Origin: Rhabditoides inermis
Taxonomy: Eukaryota; Nematoda; Chromadorea; Rhabditida; Rhabditidae
NCBI GenBank assembly: GCA_963966185.1
Contig: CAWZYM010000328.1
Location: 202,501-266,500, forward strand
Direction: 5' to 3'
Length of the DNA: 64,000 nucleotides
Under the pieces are notes generated by a model. That model was given only the letters and a program-made list of their open reading frames with translations. It had not been told where the DNA came from and did no database searches. The translations under genes were made by a program, and so were the position numbers. Shown piece after piece: positions 1 through 9,674 of the stretch (positions are counted from its first letter, which is position 1; every line of letters begins with the position of its first letter).

Positions 1-444
1 TTATTTGGGACATGCAAATGAGGTTTAATTAAATAAGTTATATACGAAACAGTTTGTACTCGAGTACCTCGTACTTTCATCAAGTATCAAGATTGTAGCT
101 ATAATAGAAGCCGAGATATGAACATGACCTTATTTGGGATATTCAAATAAGGTTATTTAGAATTTAAATTTATCTAAAAAAGGTCACTTATTTACCTGTT
201 ACCTGTACAAAGAATGAACCTTCTACCTAGAAAAACGAGCGAGTTATGAATTTGTAAATGTTTCTGAGTATTTGAAATGTGAAATTTTGGAAATTGATTA
301 AATTTCAAAAATTAGTTAAAAATCTGAGTTAATTCATGAACGAAGGTATTACGGTAGTGATAATTAAATGACAAAATGCAGGTGTTAACTCTCACTGAGA
401 CGAAAGTTACAGACCATTCGCCGAGAGGGTAATTTGCAAACCTA

Positions 445-462
445 ATTTGCATGTATGCAAAT
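445..462. promoter_or_regulatory. Inverted pair of POU-type octamers
   Basis: ATTTGCAT (445-452) and ATGCAAAT (455-462) form a perfect inverted pair separated by two bases. ATGCAAAT is the canonical octamer bound by POU-domain factors. Single copies also occur at 12-19, 832-839, 968-975, 1097-1104, 1962-1969 and 3107-3114, each within repeat units. The motif match is direct; any binding is inference. Confidence 0.35.
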
Positions 463-556
463 GAGTTGAGAAAAATCGGTGACCGACTGGGGGCCTATGC
501 TAGTCTACCCCTAAGAGATGAACTCTCAGGACTCAAAGAGTAAAGAGTTATGTGAA
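454..556. repeat. Diverged ~100-bp repeat, copy 1
   Basis: This stretch pairs with 1096-1194. Both run from a TATGCAAATGAG core through CGGTGACC, GGGCCT, GCTAGTCTA, CTAAGAGATGAAC, CAGGAC and AAAGAGTAAAG in the same order and spacing, with scattered substitutions. It is non-coding in all frames and not a family I recognise. Confidence 0.7.
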
Positions 557-589
557 ATGCATGTTAAAGACTTATGAAATTCATTTCAG

Positions 590-762
590 AGTTGTTTACA
601 TAATTGTTTACTTGTTTACGTCACTTGTAAACAACAAATATGAACTCAGTACTTGGTCTAGTACACTTTAGATACCTTTTAAATGAATATTTAAGTTGTT
701 TACTTATTTGTTTACTTGTTTACTTGACTTGTTTACCTAATGTTTTAAACTTGTTTACTTGT
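590..762. repeat. GTTTAC-rich cluster (diverged copy of the ~104-bp unit)
   Basis: Holds about nine GTTTAC or GTAAAC motifs, mostly as TTGTTTAC, with the AACTCAGTACTTGGTCTAGTA block that also marks the ~104-bp units further right. This is a shorter, more diverged relative of the arrays at 1348-1870 and 2288-3015. No gene is visible. Confidence 0.7.
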
Positions 763-1095
763 TACCTGTACCAAGTATCGAGATTGGCGCTATAATAGGA
801 ACTGAGATATAAACATGACCTTATTTGGGACATGCAAATGAGGTTTAATTAAATAAGTTATATACGAAACAGTTTGTACTCAAGTACTTTGTACTCGTAC
901 CAACTATCAAGATTGTAGCTATAATAGGAGCTGAGATATAAACTATAAACATGCCCTTATTTGGAATATGCAAATGAGGTTTAATCAAATAAGTTGTATA
1001 CCAAACAGTTTGTACTGAAGCACTTTGTACTTGTACCAAGTGCGAAGATTGTAGCTATAATAGGAAGTGAGAAATGAATGTGACCTTATTTGGAG

Positions 1096-1194
1096 TATGC
1101 AAATGAGGTGAGAACAAGCGGTGACCATTCTCGGGCCTGGGCTAGTCTATGCCTAAGAGATGAACGCCCAGGACCTAAAGAGTAAAGTGTTATG
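1096..1194. repeat. Diverged ~100-bp repeat, copy 2
   Basis: Second copy of the unit at 454-556, offset about 642 bp. It overlaps the start of the last octamer-type repeat at 1086. It ends about 50 bp before the first GC-rich hairpin island. Confidence 0.65.
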
Positions 1195-1242
1195 CGTCCG
1201 GACAAACACTGACCTAAGCAAATTTATATGTCCAACCCAGGC

Positions 1243-1307
1243 GACTAGCGGCTTCGCCGCCGCATTGCGCGCCAAGGCTCGCGCGCCTTCGGCGCGCTCG
1301 CCTATTT
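1243..1307. repeat. GC-rich hairpin-prone island 1
   Basis: A sharply GC-rich stretch in AT-rich surroundings. It contains GCGGC-TTC-GCCGC and interleaved GCGCGCC / GGCGCGC arms, so it can fold into several hairpins. The same block recurs at 2184-2243, and a related one lies at 3287-3326. The islands mark the ends of the larger tandem duplication. Confidence 0.7.
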
Positions 1308-1347
1308 GCGATAATAAGTAAAAAAGATCTCTAACAGGATTCTACTT

Positions 1348-1870
1348 GAATATGGAACGTTTGAGCTTTGTTTACTTTTTGTTTACTTGTTTACTTCACT
1401 TGTGAACAATAGTTTTGAACTCAGTACTTGGTCTAGTACACGTTAGACACCTTTAAGAAGAGATTTGGCGTTGTTTACCTTTTTGTTTACTTGTTTACAT
1501 GATTTGTAAACAATAAATATGAACTCAGTACTTGGTCAAGTACACGTTAGATACCTTTAGAATGAGATTTGGAGTTGTTTACTTATTTGTTTACTTGTTT
1601 ACATCTCAAATAAACAACAAAATCGAACTTAGTGTTTTGCGTACTACACGTTGAAGACCTTTAAAACACATTTCTGAGTTGTTTACAGACTTGTTTACTT
1701 GTTTACATGACTTGTAAACAATAAATATGAACTGAGTATTTGGTCTAGTACACGTTAGATACCTTTAAAAAGAGATTTGGAGTTGTTTACTTCTTTGTTT
1801 ACTTGTTTACTGTTGTTGTTTACCAAAAATTTTGACGTTGTTTACTTGTTACTTGTACCAAGTATCAAGT
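1348..1870. repeat. Tandem array of a ~104-bp TTGTTTAC-rich unit, copy 1
   Basis: Four to five units of about 104 bp. Each has a GAACT.AGT block, CTAGTACACGTTAGA or a diverged form, an ACCTTTA block, and then three or four GTTTAC hexamers (GTTGTTTAC, TTTGTTTAC, CTTGTTTAC), often with a reverse GTAAAC. I count about 19 hexamers by eye. TTGTTTAC is the forkhead/FOXO-type core. Non-coding. Confidence 0.8.
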
Positions 1871-2067
1871 CTCTAGGTCTAAAACTGACAGAGTTCATAT
1901 AGAAACGTCACAAGTTTCAGATTCTAAGTCCAGAGTTCTTAGTGAACCCATATAAGGAATTATGCAAATGAGGTGCCAGGTAAACGCGAGCGTCACAGGA
2001 CTATATCAACTGTAACCCTATAAGGAGAAGTTTCTAGGTCGACGCCATAGAGCTGGAGACCTCTGGA

Positions 2068-2100
2068 CAAACAAACAAACAAACAAACAGACAGACACAC
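2068..2100. repeat. (CAAA)n microsatellite, copy 1
   Basis: Five CAAA units run into CAGACAGACACAC. The copy at 3213 carries two more CAAA units, which accounts for 8 bp of the length difference between the large duplicates. Confidence 0.85.
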
Positions 2101-2133
2101 GCCATAGCAAATTTAAGGGAGCCGGCAGGGGCA

Positions 2134-2243
2134 GACTAGCGGGTCGGAGGCTCGCTTCGCTCGCCTCCGGCCCGCTAGTGGCAGCGGCTTCGCCGCCGCA
2201 TTGCGCGCCAAGGCTCGCGCGCCTTCGGCGCGCTCGCCTTTTT
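2134..2243. repeat. GC-rich hairpin-prone island 2
   Basis: Two hairpin modules in a row. The first has arms of the type GACTAGCGGG...CCCGCTAG around a CTCGCTTCGCTCG core. The second repeats the island at 1248-1307. It lies exactly at the junction between the two large tandem copies. Confidence 0.7.
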
Positions 2244-2287
2244 GCGATAATAAGTAAAAAAGATCTCTAACAGGATTCTATTTGAAT

Positions 2288-3015
2288 ATGGAACGTTTGA
2301 GCTTTGTTTACTTTTTTTTTTACTTGTTTACTTCACTTGTGAACAATGGTTTTGAACTCAGTACTTGGTCTAGTACACGTTAGACACCTTTAAGAAGAGA
2401 TTTAGCGTTGTTTACCTTTTTGTTTACTTGTTTACATGATTTGTAAACAATAAAGATGAACTCAGTACTTGGTCAAGTACACGTTAGATACCTTTAGAAT
2501 GAGATTTGGAGTTGTTTACTTATTTGTTTACTTGTTTACATCTCAAATAAACAACAAAATCGAACTTAGTGTTTTGTGTACTACACGTTGAAGACCTTTA
2601 AAACACAATTCTGAGTTGTTTACAGATTTGTTTACTTGTTTACATGACTTGTAAACAATAAATATGAACTGAGTACTTGGTCTAGTACACGTTAGATACT
2701 TGTAAAAAGAGATTTGGAGTTGTTTACTTATTTGTTTACTTGTTTACATCTCAAATAAACAACAAAATCGAACTTAGTGTTTTGTGTACTACACGTTGAA
2801 GATCTTTAAAACACATTTCTGAGTTGTTTACAGATTTGTTTACTTGTTTACATGACTTGTAAACAATAAATATGAACTGAGTACTTGGTCTAGTACACGT
2901 TAGATACCTTTAAAAAGAGATTTGGAGTTGTTTACTTCTTTGTTTACTTGTTTACTGTTGTTGTTTACCAAAAATTTTGACGTTGTTTACTTGTTACTTG
3001 TACCAAGTATCAAGT
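2288..3015. repeat. Tandem array of a ~104-bp TTGTTTAC-rich unit, copy 2
   Basis: Same unit order as 1348-1870 plus two extra units: the pair around 2590-2790 repeats in the following ~209 bp. About 25 GTTTAC/GTAAAC hexamers by eye. Ongoing expansion by whole units is visible directly. Confidence 0.8.
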
Positions 3016-3212
3016 CTCTAGGTCTAAAACTGACAGAGTTCATATAGAAACGTCACAAGTTTCAGATTCAAAGTCCAGAGTTCTTAGTGAACCCATATAA
3101 GGAATTATGCAAATGAGGTGCCAGGTAAACGCGAGCGTCACAGGACTATATCAACTCTAACCCTATAAGGAGAAGTTTCTAGGTCGACGCCATAGAGCTG
3201 GAGACCTCTGGA

Positions 3213-3252
3213 CAAACAAACAAACAAACAAACAAACAAACAGACAGACACA
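3213..3252. repeat. (CAAA)n microsatellite, copy 2
   Basis: Seven CAAA units followed by CAGACAGACACAC. It corresponds to the shorter tract at 2068. Confidence 0.85.
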
Positions 3253-3326
3253 CGCCATAGCAAATTTAAGGGAGCCGGCAGGGGCAGACTAGCGCTCCGG
3301 CGCGCTGTCGCGCGCCTCCGCACTAG

Positions 3327-3471
3327 GTATACAAAAATAGAAGTAGAAGAATAGTTCGTCTTGCATGTTTGATAGATGATTGCTCTCTAATGACTCTTGC
3401 GAAGATACATACACGCATACACGCAAGGTTGTAGTTGAAGTGTTCAAGTTCTATGTATTTTGTATATGTAG
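3327..3471. other. Short spacer, nothing recognised
   Basis: About 145 bp of AT-rich single-copy-looking sequence between the last GC island and the pyrimidine-rich tract. It includes a short ATACAC-type direct repeat near 3407-3424. No gene, RNA or regulatory site can be supported. Confidence 0.5.
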
Positions 3472-3674
3472 CTTATTTTTGTCTTTTCTCACTATCTCTC
3501 CTACTTCTTTTTCACTTATTTTATGTTTCACAGATGTACACCGCCCCATCTCTTTCTCCTCTACACTGTTCTGTCCTTTTCCCATCCTATCTCCTTCCTC
3601 CTCCCCCCGCCCCTCTCTCTCTCTTCTCCCTCTCCCACTGTCTCGCTATCTCTTATTTTTGTCTTTTCTCTCGT
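3472..3674. repeat. Pyrimidine-rich tract bounded by a 19-bp direct repeat, abutting the satellite
   Basis: Almost entirely C and T on the plus strand, with runs of TCTCTC and CCCCCC. The 19-bp sequence CTTATTTTTGTCTTTTCTC is present at 3472-3490 and again at 3652-3670. The second copy ends seven bases before sequence matching the satellite begins (3678). Plus-strand frames through here are Ser/Pro/Leu-rich low-complexity translations, not proteins. Confidence 0.7.
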
Positions 3675-6600
3675 CGTACTGAATTTTCCAATCCAGTACG
3701 ACAAAGTAAGCATGATTTGCATATCAGGGAGAGAGAATGGAGTGCTGCGAACAAACTGGAAAGCGGGTTGGTGAAACTAATCACTTTATTTTGTTCGGGC
3801 AGGACTGGTCTGAATGAGCTCGTGATTTGTATTTCAACTGAGTTTTCCAATCCAGTACGACAAAGTAAGCATAATTTGCATATCAGGGAGAGAGAATGGA
3901 GTGCTGCGAACAAACTGGAAAGCGGGTTGGTGAAACTAATCACTTTATTTTGTTCGGGCAGGACTGGTCTGAATAAGCTCGTGATTTGTATTTCAACTGA
4001 ATTTTCCAATCCAGTACGACAAAGTAAGCATAATTTGCATATCAGGGAGAGAGAATGGAGTGCTGCGAACAAACTGGAAAGCGGGTTGGTGAAACTGATC
4101 ACTTTATTTTGTTCGGGCAGGACAGGTCTGAATGAGCTCGTGATTTGTATTTCAACTGAATTTTCCAATCCAGTACGACAAAGTAAGCATGAATTGCATA
4201 TCAGGGAGAGAGAATGGAGTGCTGCAGAACAAACTGGAAAGCGGGTTGGTGAAACTAATCACTTTATTTTGTTCGGGCAGGACTGGTCTGAATGAGCTCG
4301 TGATTCGTATTTCAACTGAATTTTCCAATCCAGTACGACAAAGTAAGCATAATTTGCATATCAGGGAGAGAGAATGGAGTGCTGCGAACAAACTGGAAAG
4401 CGGGTTGGTGAAACTAATCACTTTATTTTGTTCGGGCAGGACTGGTCTGAATAAGCTCGTGATTTGTATTTCAACTGAATTTTCCAATCCAGTACGACAA
4501 AGTAAGCATAATTTGCATATCAGGGAGAGAGAATGGAGTGCTGCGAACAAACTGGAAAGCGGGTTGGTGAAACTGATCACTTTATTTTGTTCGGGCAGGA
4601 CTGGTCTGAATAAGCTCGTGATTTGTATTTCAACTGAATTTTCCAATCCAGTACGACAAAGTAAGCATAATTTGCATATCAGGGAGAGAGAATGGAGTGC
4701 TGCGAACAAACTGGAAAGCGGGTTGGTGAAACTGATCACTTTATTTTGTTCGGGCAGGACTGGTCTGAATAAGCTCGTGATTTGTATTTTAACTGAATTT
4801 TCCAATCCAGTACGACAAAGTAAGCATGATTTGCATATCAGGGAGAGAGAATGGAGTGCTGCGAACAAACTGGAAAGCGGGTTGGTGAAACTAATCACTT
4901 TATTTTGTTCGGGCAGGACTGGTCTGAATGAGCTCGTGATTTGTATTTCAACTGAATTTTCCAATCCAGTACGACAAAGTAAGCATAATTTGCATATCAG
5001 GGAGAGAGAATGGAGTGCTGCGAACAAACTGGAAAGCGGGTTGGTGAAACTAATCACTTTATTTTGTTCGGGCAGGACTGGTCTGAATGAGCTCGTGATT
5101 TGTATTTCAACTGAATTTTCCAATCCAGTACGACAAAGTAAGCATAATTTGCATATCAGGGAGAGAGAATGGAGTCTTGCGAACAAACTGGAAAGCGGGT
5201 TGGTGAAACTAATCACTTTATTTTGTTCGGGCAGGACTGGTCTGAATAAGCTCGTGATTTGTATTTCAACTGAATTTTCCAATCCAGTACGACAAAGTAA
5301 GCATAATTTGCATATCAGGGGGAGAGAATGGAGTGCTGCGAACAAACTGGAAAGCGGGTTGGTGAAACTGATCACTTTATTTTGTTCGGGCAGGACTGGT
5401 CTGAATAAGCTCGTGATTTGTATTTCAACTGAATTTTCCAATCCAGTACGACAAAGTAAGCATAATTTGCATATCAGGGAGAGAGAATGGAGTGCTGCGA
5501 ACAAACTGGAAAGCGGGTTGGTGAAACTGATCATTTTATTTTGTTCGGGCAGGACTGGTCTGAATAAGCTCGTGATTTGTATTTCAACTGAATTTTCCAA
5601 TCCAGTACGACAAAGTAAGCATAATTTGCATATCAGGGAGAGAGAATGGAGTGCTGCGAACAAACTGGAAAGCGGGTTGGTGAAACTGTTCACTTTATTT
5701 TGTTCGGGCAGGACTGGTCTGAATAAGCTCGTGATTTGTATTTCAACTGAATTTTCCAATCCAGTACGACAAAGTAAGCATGATTTGCATATCAGGGAGA
5801 GAGAATGGAGTGCTGCGAACAAACTGGAAAGCGGGTTGGTGAAACTAATCACTTTATTTTGTTCGGGCAGGACTGGTCTGAATGAGCTCGTGATTTGTAT
5901 TTCAACTGAATTTTCCAATCCAGTACGACAAAGTAAGCATAATTTGCATATCAGGGAGAGAGAATGGAGTGCTGCGAACAAACTGGAAAGCGGGTTGGTG
6001 AAACTAATCACTTTATTTTGTTCGGGCAGGACTGGTCTGAATGAGCTCGTGATTTGTATTTCAACTGAATTTTCCAATCCAGTACGACAAAGTAAGCATA
6101 ATTTGCATATCAGGGAGAGAGAATGGAGTGCTGCGAACAAACTGAAAAGCGAATTGGTGAAACTAATCACTTTATTTTGTTCGGGCAGGACTGGTCTGAA
6201 TAAGCTCGTGATTTGTATTTCAACTGAATTTTCCAATCCAGTACGACAAAGTGAGCTCAATTTGCATATCAGGGAGAGAGAATAGAGTGCTGCGAACAAA
6301 CTGGAAAACGGGTTGGTGAAACTGATCACTTTATTTTGTTCGGGCAGGACTGGTCTGAATAAGCTCGTGATTTGTATTTCAACTGAATTTTCCAATCCAG
6401 TACGACAAAGTAAGCATAATTTGCATATCAGGGAGAGTAAATGGAGTGCTGCGAACAAACTGGAAAGCGGGTTGGTGAAACTAATCACTTTATTTTGTTC
6501 GGGCAGGACTGGTCTGAATGAGCTCGTGATTTGTATTTCAACTGAATTTTCCAATCCAGTACGACAAAGTAAGCATAATTTGCATATCAGGGAGAGAGAA

Positions 6601-9600
6601 TGGAGTCTTGCGAACAAACTGGAAAGCGGGTTGGTGAAACTAATCACTTTATTTTGTTCGGGCAGGACTGGTCTGAATAAGCTCGTGATTTGTATTTCAA
6701 CTGAATTTTCCAATCCAGTACGACAAAGTAAGCATAATTTGCATATCAGGGGGAGAGAATGGAGTGCTGCGAACAAACTGGAAAGCGGGTTGGTGAAACT
6801 GATCACTTTATTTTGTTCGGGCAGGACTGGTCTGAATAAGCTCGTGATTTGTATTTCAACTGAATTTTCCAATCCAGTACGACAAAGTAAGCATAATTTG
6901 CATATCAGGGGGAGAGAATGGAGTGCTGCGAACAAACTGGAAAGCGGGTTGGTGAAACTGATCACTTTATTTTGTTCGGGCAGGACTGGTCTGAATAAGC
7001 TCGTGATTTGTATTTCAACTGAATTTTCCAATCCAGTACGACAAAGTAAGCATAATTTGCATATCAGGGAGAGAGAATGGAGTGCTGCGAACAAACTGGA
7101 AAGCGGGTTGGTGAAACTGATCACTTTATTTTGTTCGGGCAGGACTGGTCTGAATAAGCTCGTGATTTGTATTTCAACTGAATTTTCCAATCCAGTACGA
7201 CAAAGTGAGCTCAATTTGCATATCAGGGCGAGAGAATAGAGTGCTGCGAACAAACTGGAAAGCGGGTTGGTGAAACTGATCACTTTATTTTGTTCGGGCA
7301 GGACTGGTCTGAATGAGCTCGTGATTGTATTTCAACTGAATTTTCCAATCCAGTACGACAAAGTAAGCATAATTTGCATATCAGGGAGAGAGAATGGAGT
7401 GCTGCGAACAAACTGGAAAGCGGGTTGGTGAAACTAATCACTTTATTTTGTTCGGGCAGGACTGGTCTGAATAAGCTCGTGATTTGTATTTCAACTGAAT
7501 TTTCCAATCCAGTACAACAAAGTAAGCATAATTTGCATATCAGGGAGAGAGAATGGAGTGCTGCGAACAAACTGGAAAGCGGGTTGGTGAAACTGATCAC
7601 TTTATTTTGTTCGGGCAGGACTGGTCTGAATAAGCTCGTGATTTGTATTTCAACTGAATTTTCCAATCCAGTACGACAAAGTAAGCATGATTTGCATATC
7701 AGGGAGAGAGAATGGAGTGCTGCGAACAAACTGGAAAGCGGGTTGGTGAAACTAATCACTTTATTTTGTTCGGGCAGGACTGGTCTGAATAAGCTCGTGA
7801 TTTGTATTTCAACTGAATTTTCCAATCCAGTACGACAAAGTAAGCGTAATTTGCATATCAGGGAGAGAGAATGGAGTGATGCGAACAAACTGGAAAGCGG
7901 GTTGGTGAAACTGATCACTTTATTTTGTTCGGGCAGGACTGGTCTGAATAAGCTCGTGATTTGTATTTCAACTGAATTTTCCAATCCAGTACGACAAAGT
8001 AAGCATGATTTGCATATCAGGGAGAGAGAATGGAGTGCTGCGAACAAACTGGAAAGCGGGTTGGTGAAACTGATCACTTTATTTTGTTCGGGCAGGACTG
8101 TTCTGAATAAGCTCGTGATTTGTATTTCAACTGAATTTTCCAATCCAGTACGACAAAGTAAGCATAATTTGCATATCAGGGAGAGAGAATGGAGTGCTGC
8201 GAACAAACTGGAAAGCGGGTTGGTGAAACTGATCACTTTATTTTGTTCGGGCAGGACTGGTCTGAATAAGCTCGTGATTCGTATTTCAACTGAATTTTCC
8301 AATCCAGTACGACAAAGTAAGCATGATTTGCATATCAGGGAGAGAGAATGAAGTGCTGCGAACAAACTGGAAAGCGGGTTGGTGAAACTAATCACTTTAT
8401 TTTGTTCGGGCAGGACTGGTCTGAATAAGCTCGTGATTTGTATTTCAACTGATTTTTTCAATCCAGTACGACAAAGTAAGCATAATTTGCATATCAGGGA
8501 GAGAGAATGGAGTGATGCGAACAAACTGGAAAGCGGGTTGGTAAAAATGATCACTTTATTTTGTTCGGGCAGGACTGGTCTGAATAAGCTCGTGATTTGT
8601 ATTTCAACTGAATTTTCGAATCCAGTACGACAAAGTAAGCATGATTTGCATATCAGGGAGAGAAAATGGAGTGCTGCGAACAAACTGGAAAGCGGGTTGG
8701 TGAAACTGATCACTTTATTTTGTTCGGGCAGGACTGTTCTGAATAAGCTCGTGATTTGTATTTCAACTGAATTTTCCAATCCAGTACGACAAAGTAAGCA
8801 TAATTTGCATATCAGGGAGAGAGAATGGAGTGCTGCGAACAAACTGGAAAGTGGCTTGGTGAAACTGATCACTTTATTTTGTTCGGGCAGGACTGGTCTG
8901 AACAAGCTCGTGATTTGTATTTCAACTGAATTTTCCAATCCAGTACGACAAAGTAAGCATAATTTGCATATCAGGGAGAGAGAATGGAGTGCTGCGAACA
9001 AACTGGAAAGCGGGTTGGTGAAACTGATCACTTTATTTTGTTCGGGCAGGACTGGTCTGAATAAGCTCGTGATTTGTATTTCAACTGAATTTTCCAATCC
9101 AGTACGACAAAGTAAGCATGATTTGCATATCAGGGAGAGAGAATGGAGTGCTGCGAACAAACTGGAAAGCGGGTTGGTGAAACTAATCACTTTATTTTGT
9201 TCGGGCAGGACTGGTCTGAATGAGCTCGTGATTTGTATTTCAACTGAATTTTCCAATCCAGTACGACAAAGTAAGCATAATTTGCATATCAGGGAGAGAG
9301 AATGGAGTGCTGCGAACAAACTGGAAAGCGGGTTGGTGAAACTAATCACTTTATTTTGTTCGGGCAGGACTGGTCTGAATAAGCTCGTGATTTGTATTTC
9401 AACTGAATTTTCCAATCCAGTACGACAAAGTAAGCATAATTTGCATATCAGGGAGAGAGAATGGAGTGCTGCGAACAAACTGGAAAGCGGGTTGGTGAAA
9501 CTGATCACTTTATTTTGTTCGGGTAGGACTGGTCTGAATAAGCTCGTGATTTGTATTTCAACTGAATTTTCCAATCCAGTACGACAAAGTAAGCATAATT

Positions 9601-9674
9601 TGCATATCAGGGAGAGAGAATGGAGTGCTGCGAACAAACTGGAAAGCGGGTTGGTGAAACTGATCACTTTATTT

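Larger units (their letters stand above)
1..1104. repeat. Dispersed/tandem ~130-bp repeat with ATGCAAAT octamer
   Basis: Copies of one unit begin at 1, 821, 957 and 1086, with a diverged start at 130. Each opens with TTATTTGG, then a TGCAAATGAGG core. The first three full copies continue with an AGTTTGTACT stretch, an AGATTG-type stretch and an ATAATAGG-type stretch before the next copy starts. Full copies are about 129 bp (1-129), 136 bp (821-956) and 129 bp (957-1085). Between 130 and 820 the pattern is degenerate or replaced by other sequence. No coding potential is visible: the only longer open frame (845-1039, minus, 64 codons) lies inside the repeat and has no recognisable domain. The family is not one I recognise. 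Confidence 0.75.
1248..2142. repeat. Large tandem duplication, copy 1
   Basis: The segment from the GC island through the GTTTAC array, the GGAATTATGCAAATGAGG block and the CAAA microsatellite is repeated at 2184-3295 in the same orientation. The offset grows from 936 bp at the left end to 1145 bp after the GTTTAC array and 1153 bp after the microsatellite. Copy 2 therefore gained about 209 bp (two ~104-bp units) and 8 bp (two CAAA units). Outside those changes the copies are nearly identical. No coding region is supported. Confidence 0.85.
2184..3295. repeat. Large tandem duplication, copy 2
   Basis: Second copy of 1248-2142, expanded by two ~104-bp units and two CAAA units. It ends at a different GC-rich sequence (3287-3326) from the one that ends copy 1, so the unit boundary lies at the GACTAGCG step shared by both. 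The 61-codon minus frame at 3138-3323 crosses the microsatellite and is not a gene. Confidence 0.85.

Noticed and set aside
3505..3540. Splice-acceptor-like TTTCACAG after a pyrimidine run
   Set aside because: Expected by chance in a pyrimidine-rich tract. No exon or coding sequence follows.
4060..4085. CENP-B-box-like sequence in the monomer (AACTGGAAAGCGGG)
   Set aside because: Resembles the TTGGAA-CGGG half of the box with an extra base, but the essential TTCG half is missing, so it does not meet the consensus.
3435..4295. 286-codon plus-strand frame across the pyrimidine tract into the satellite
   Set aside because: Low-complexity Ser/Pro/Leu translation fused to satellite. No domain.
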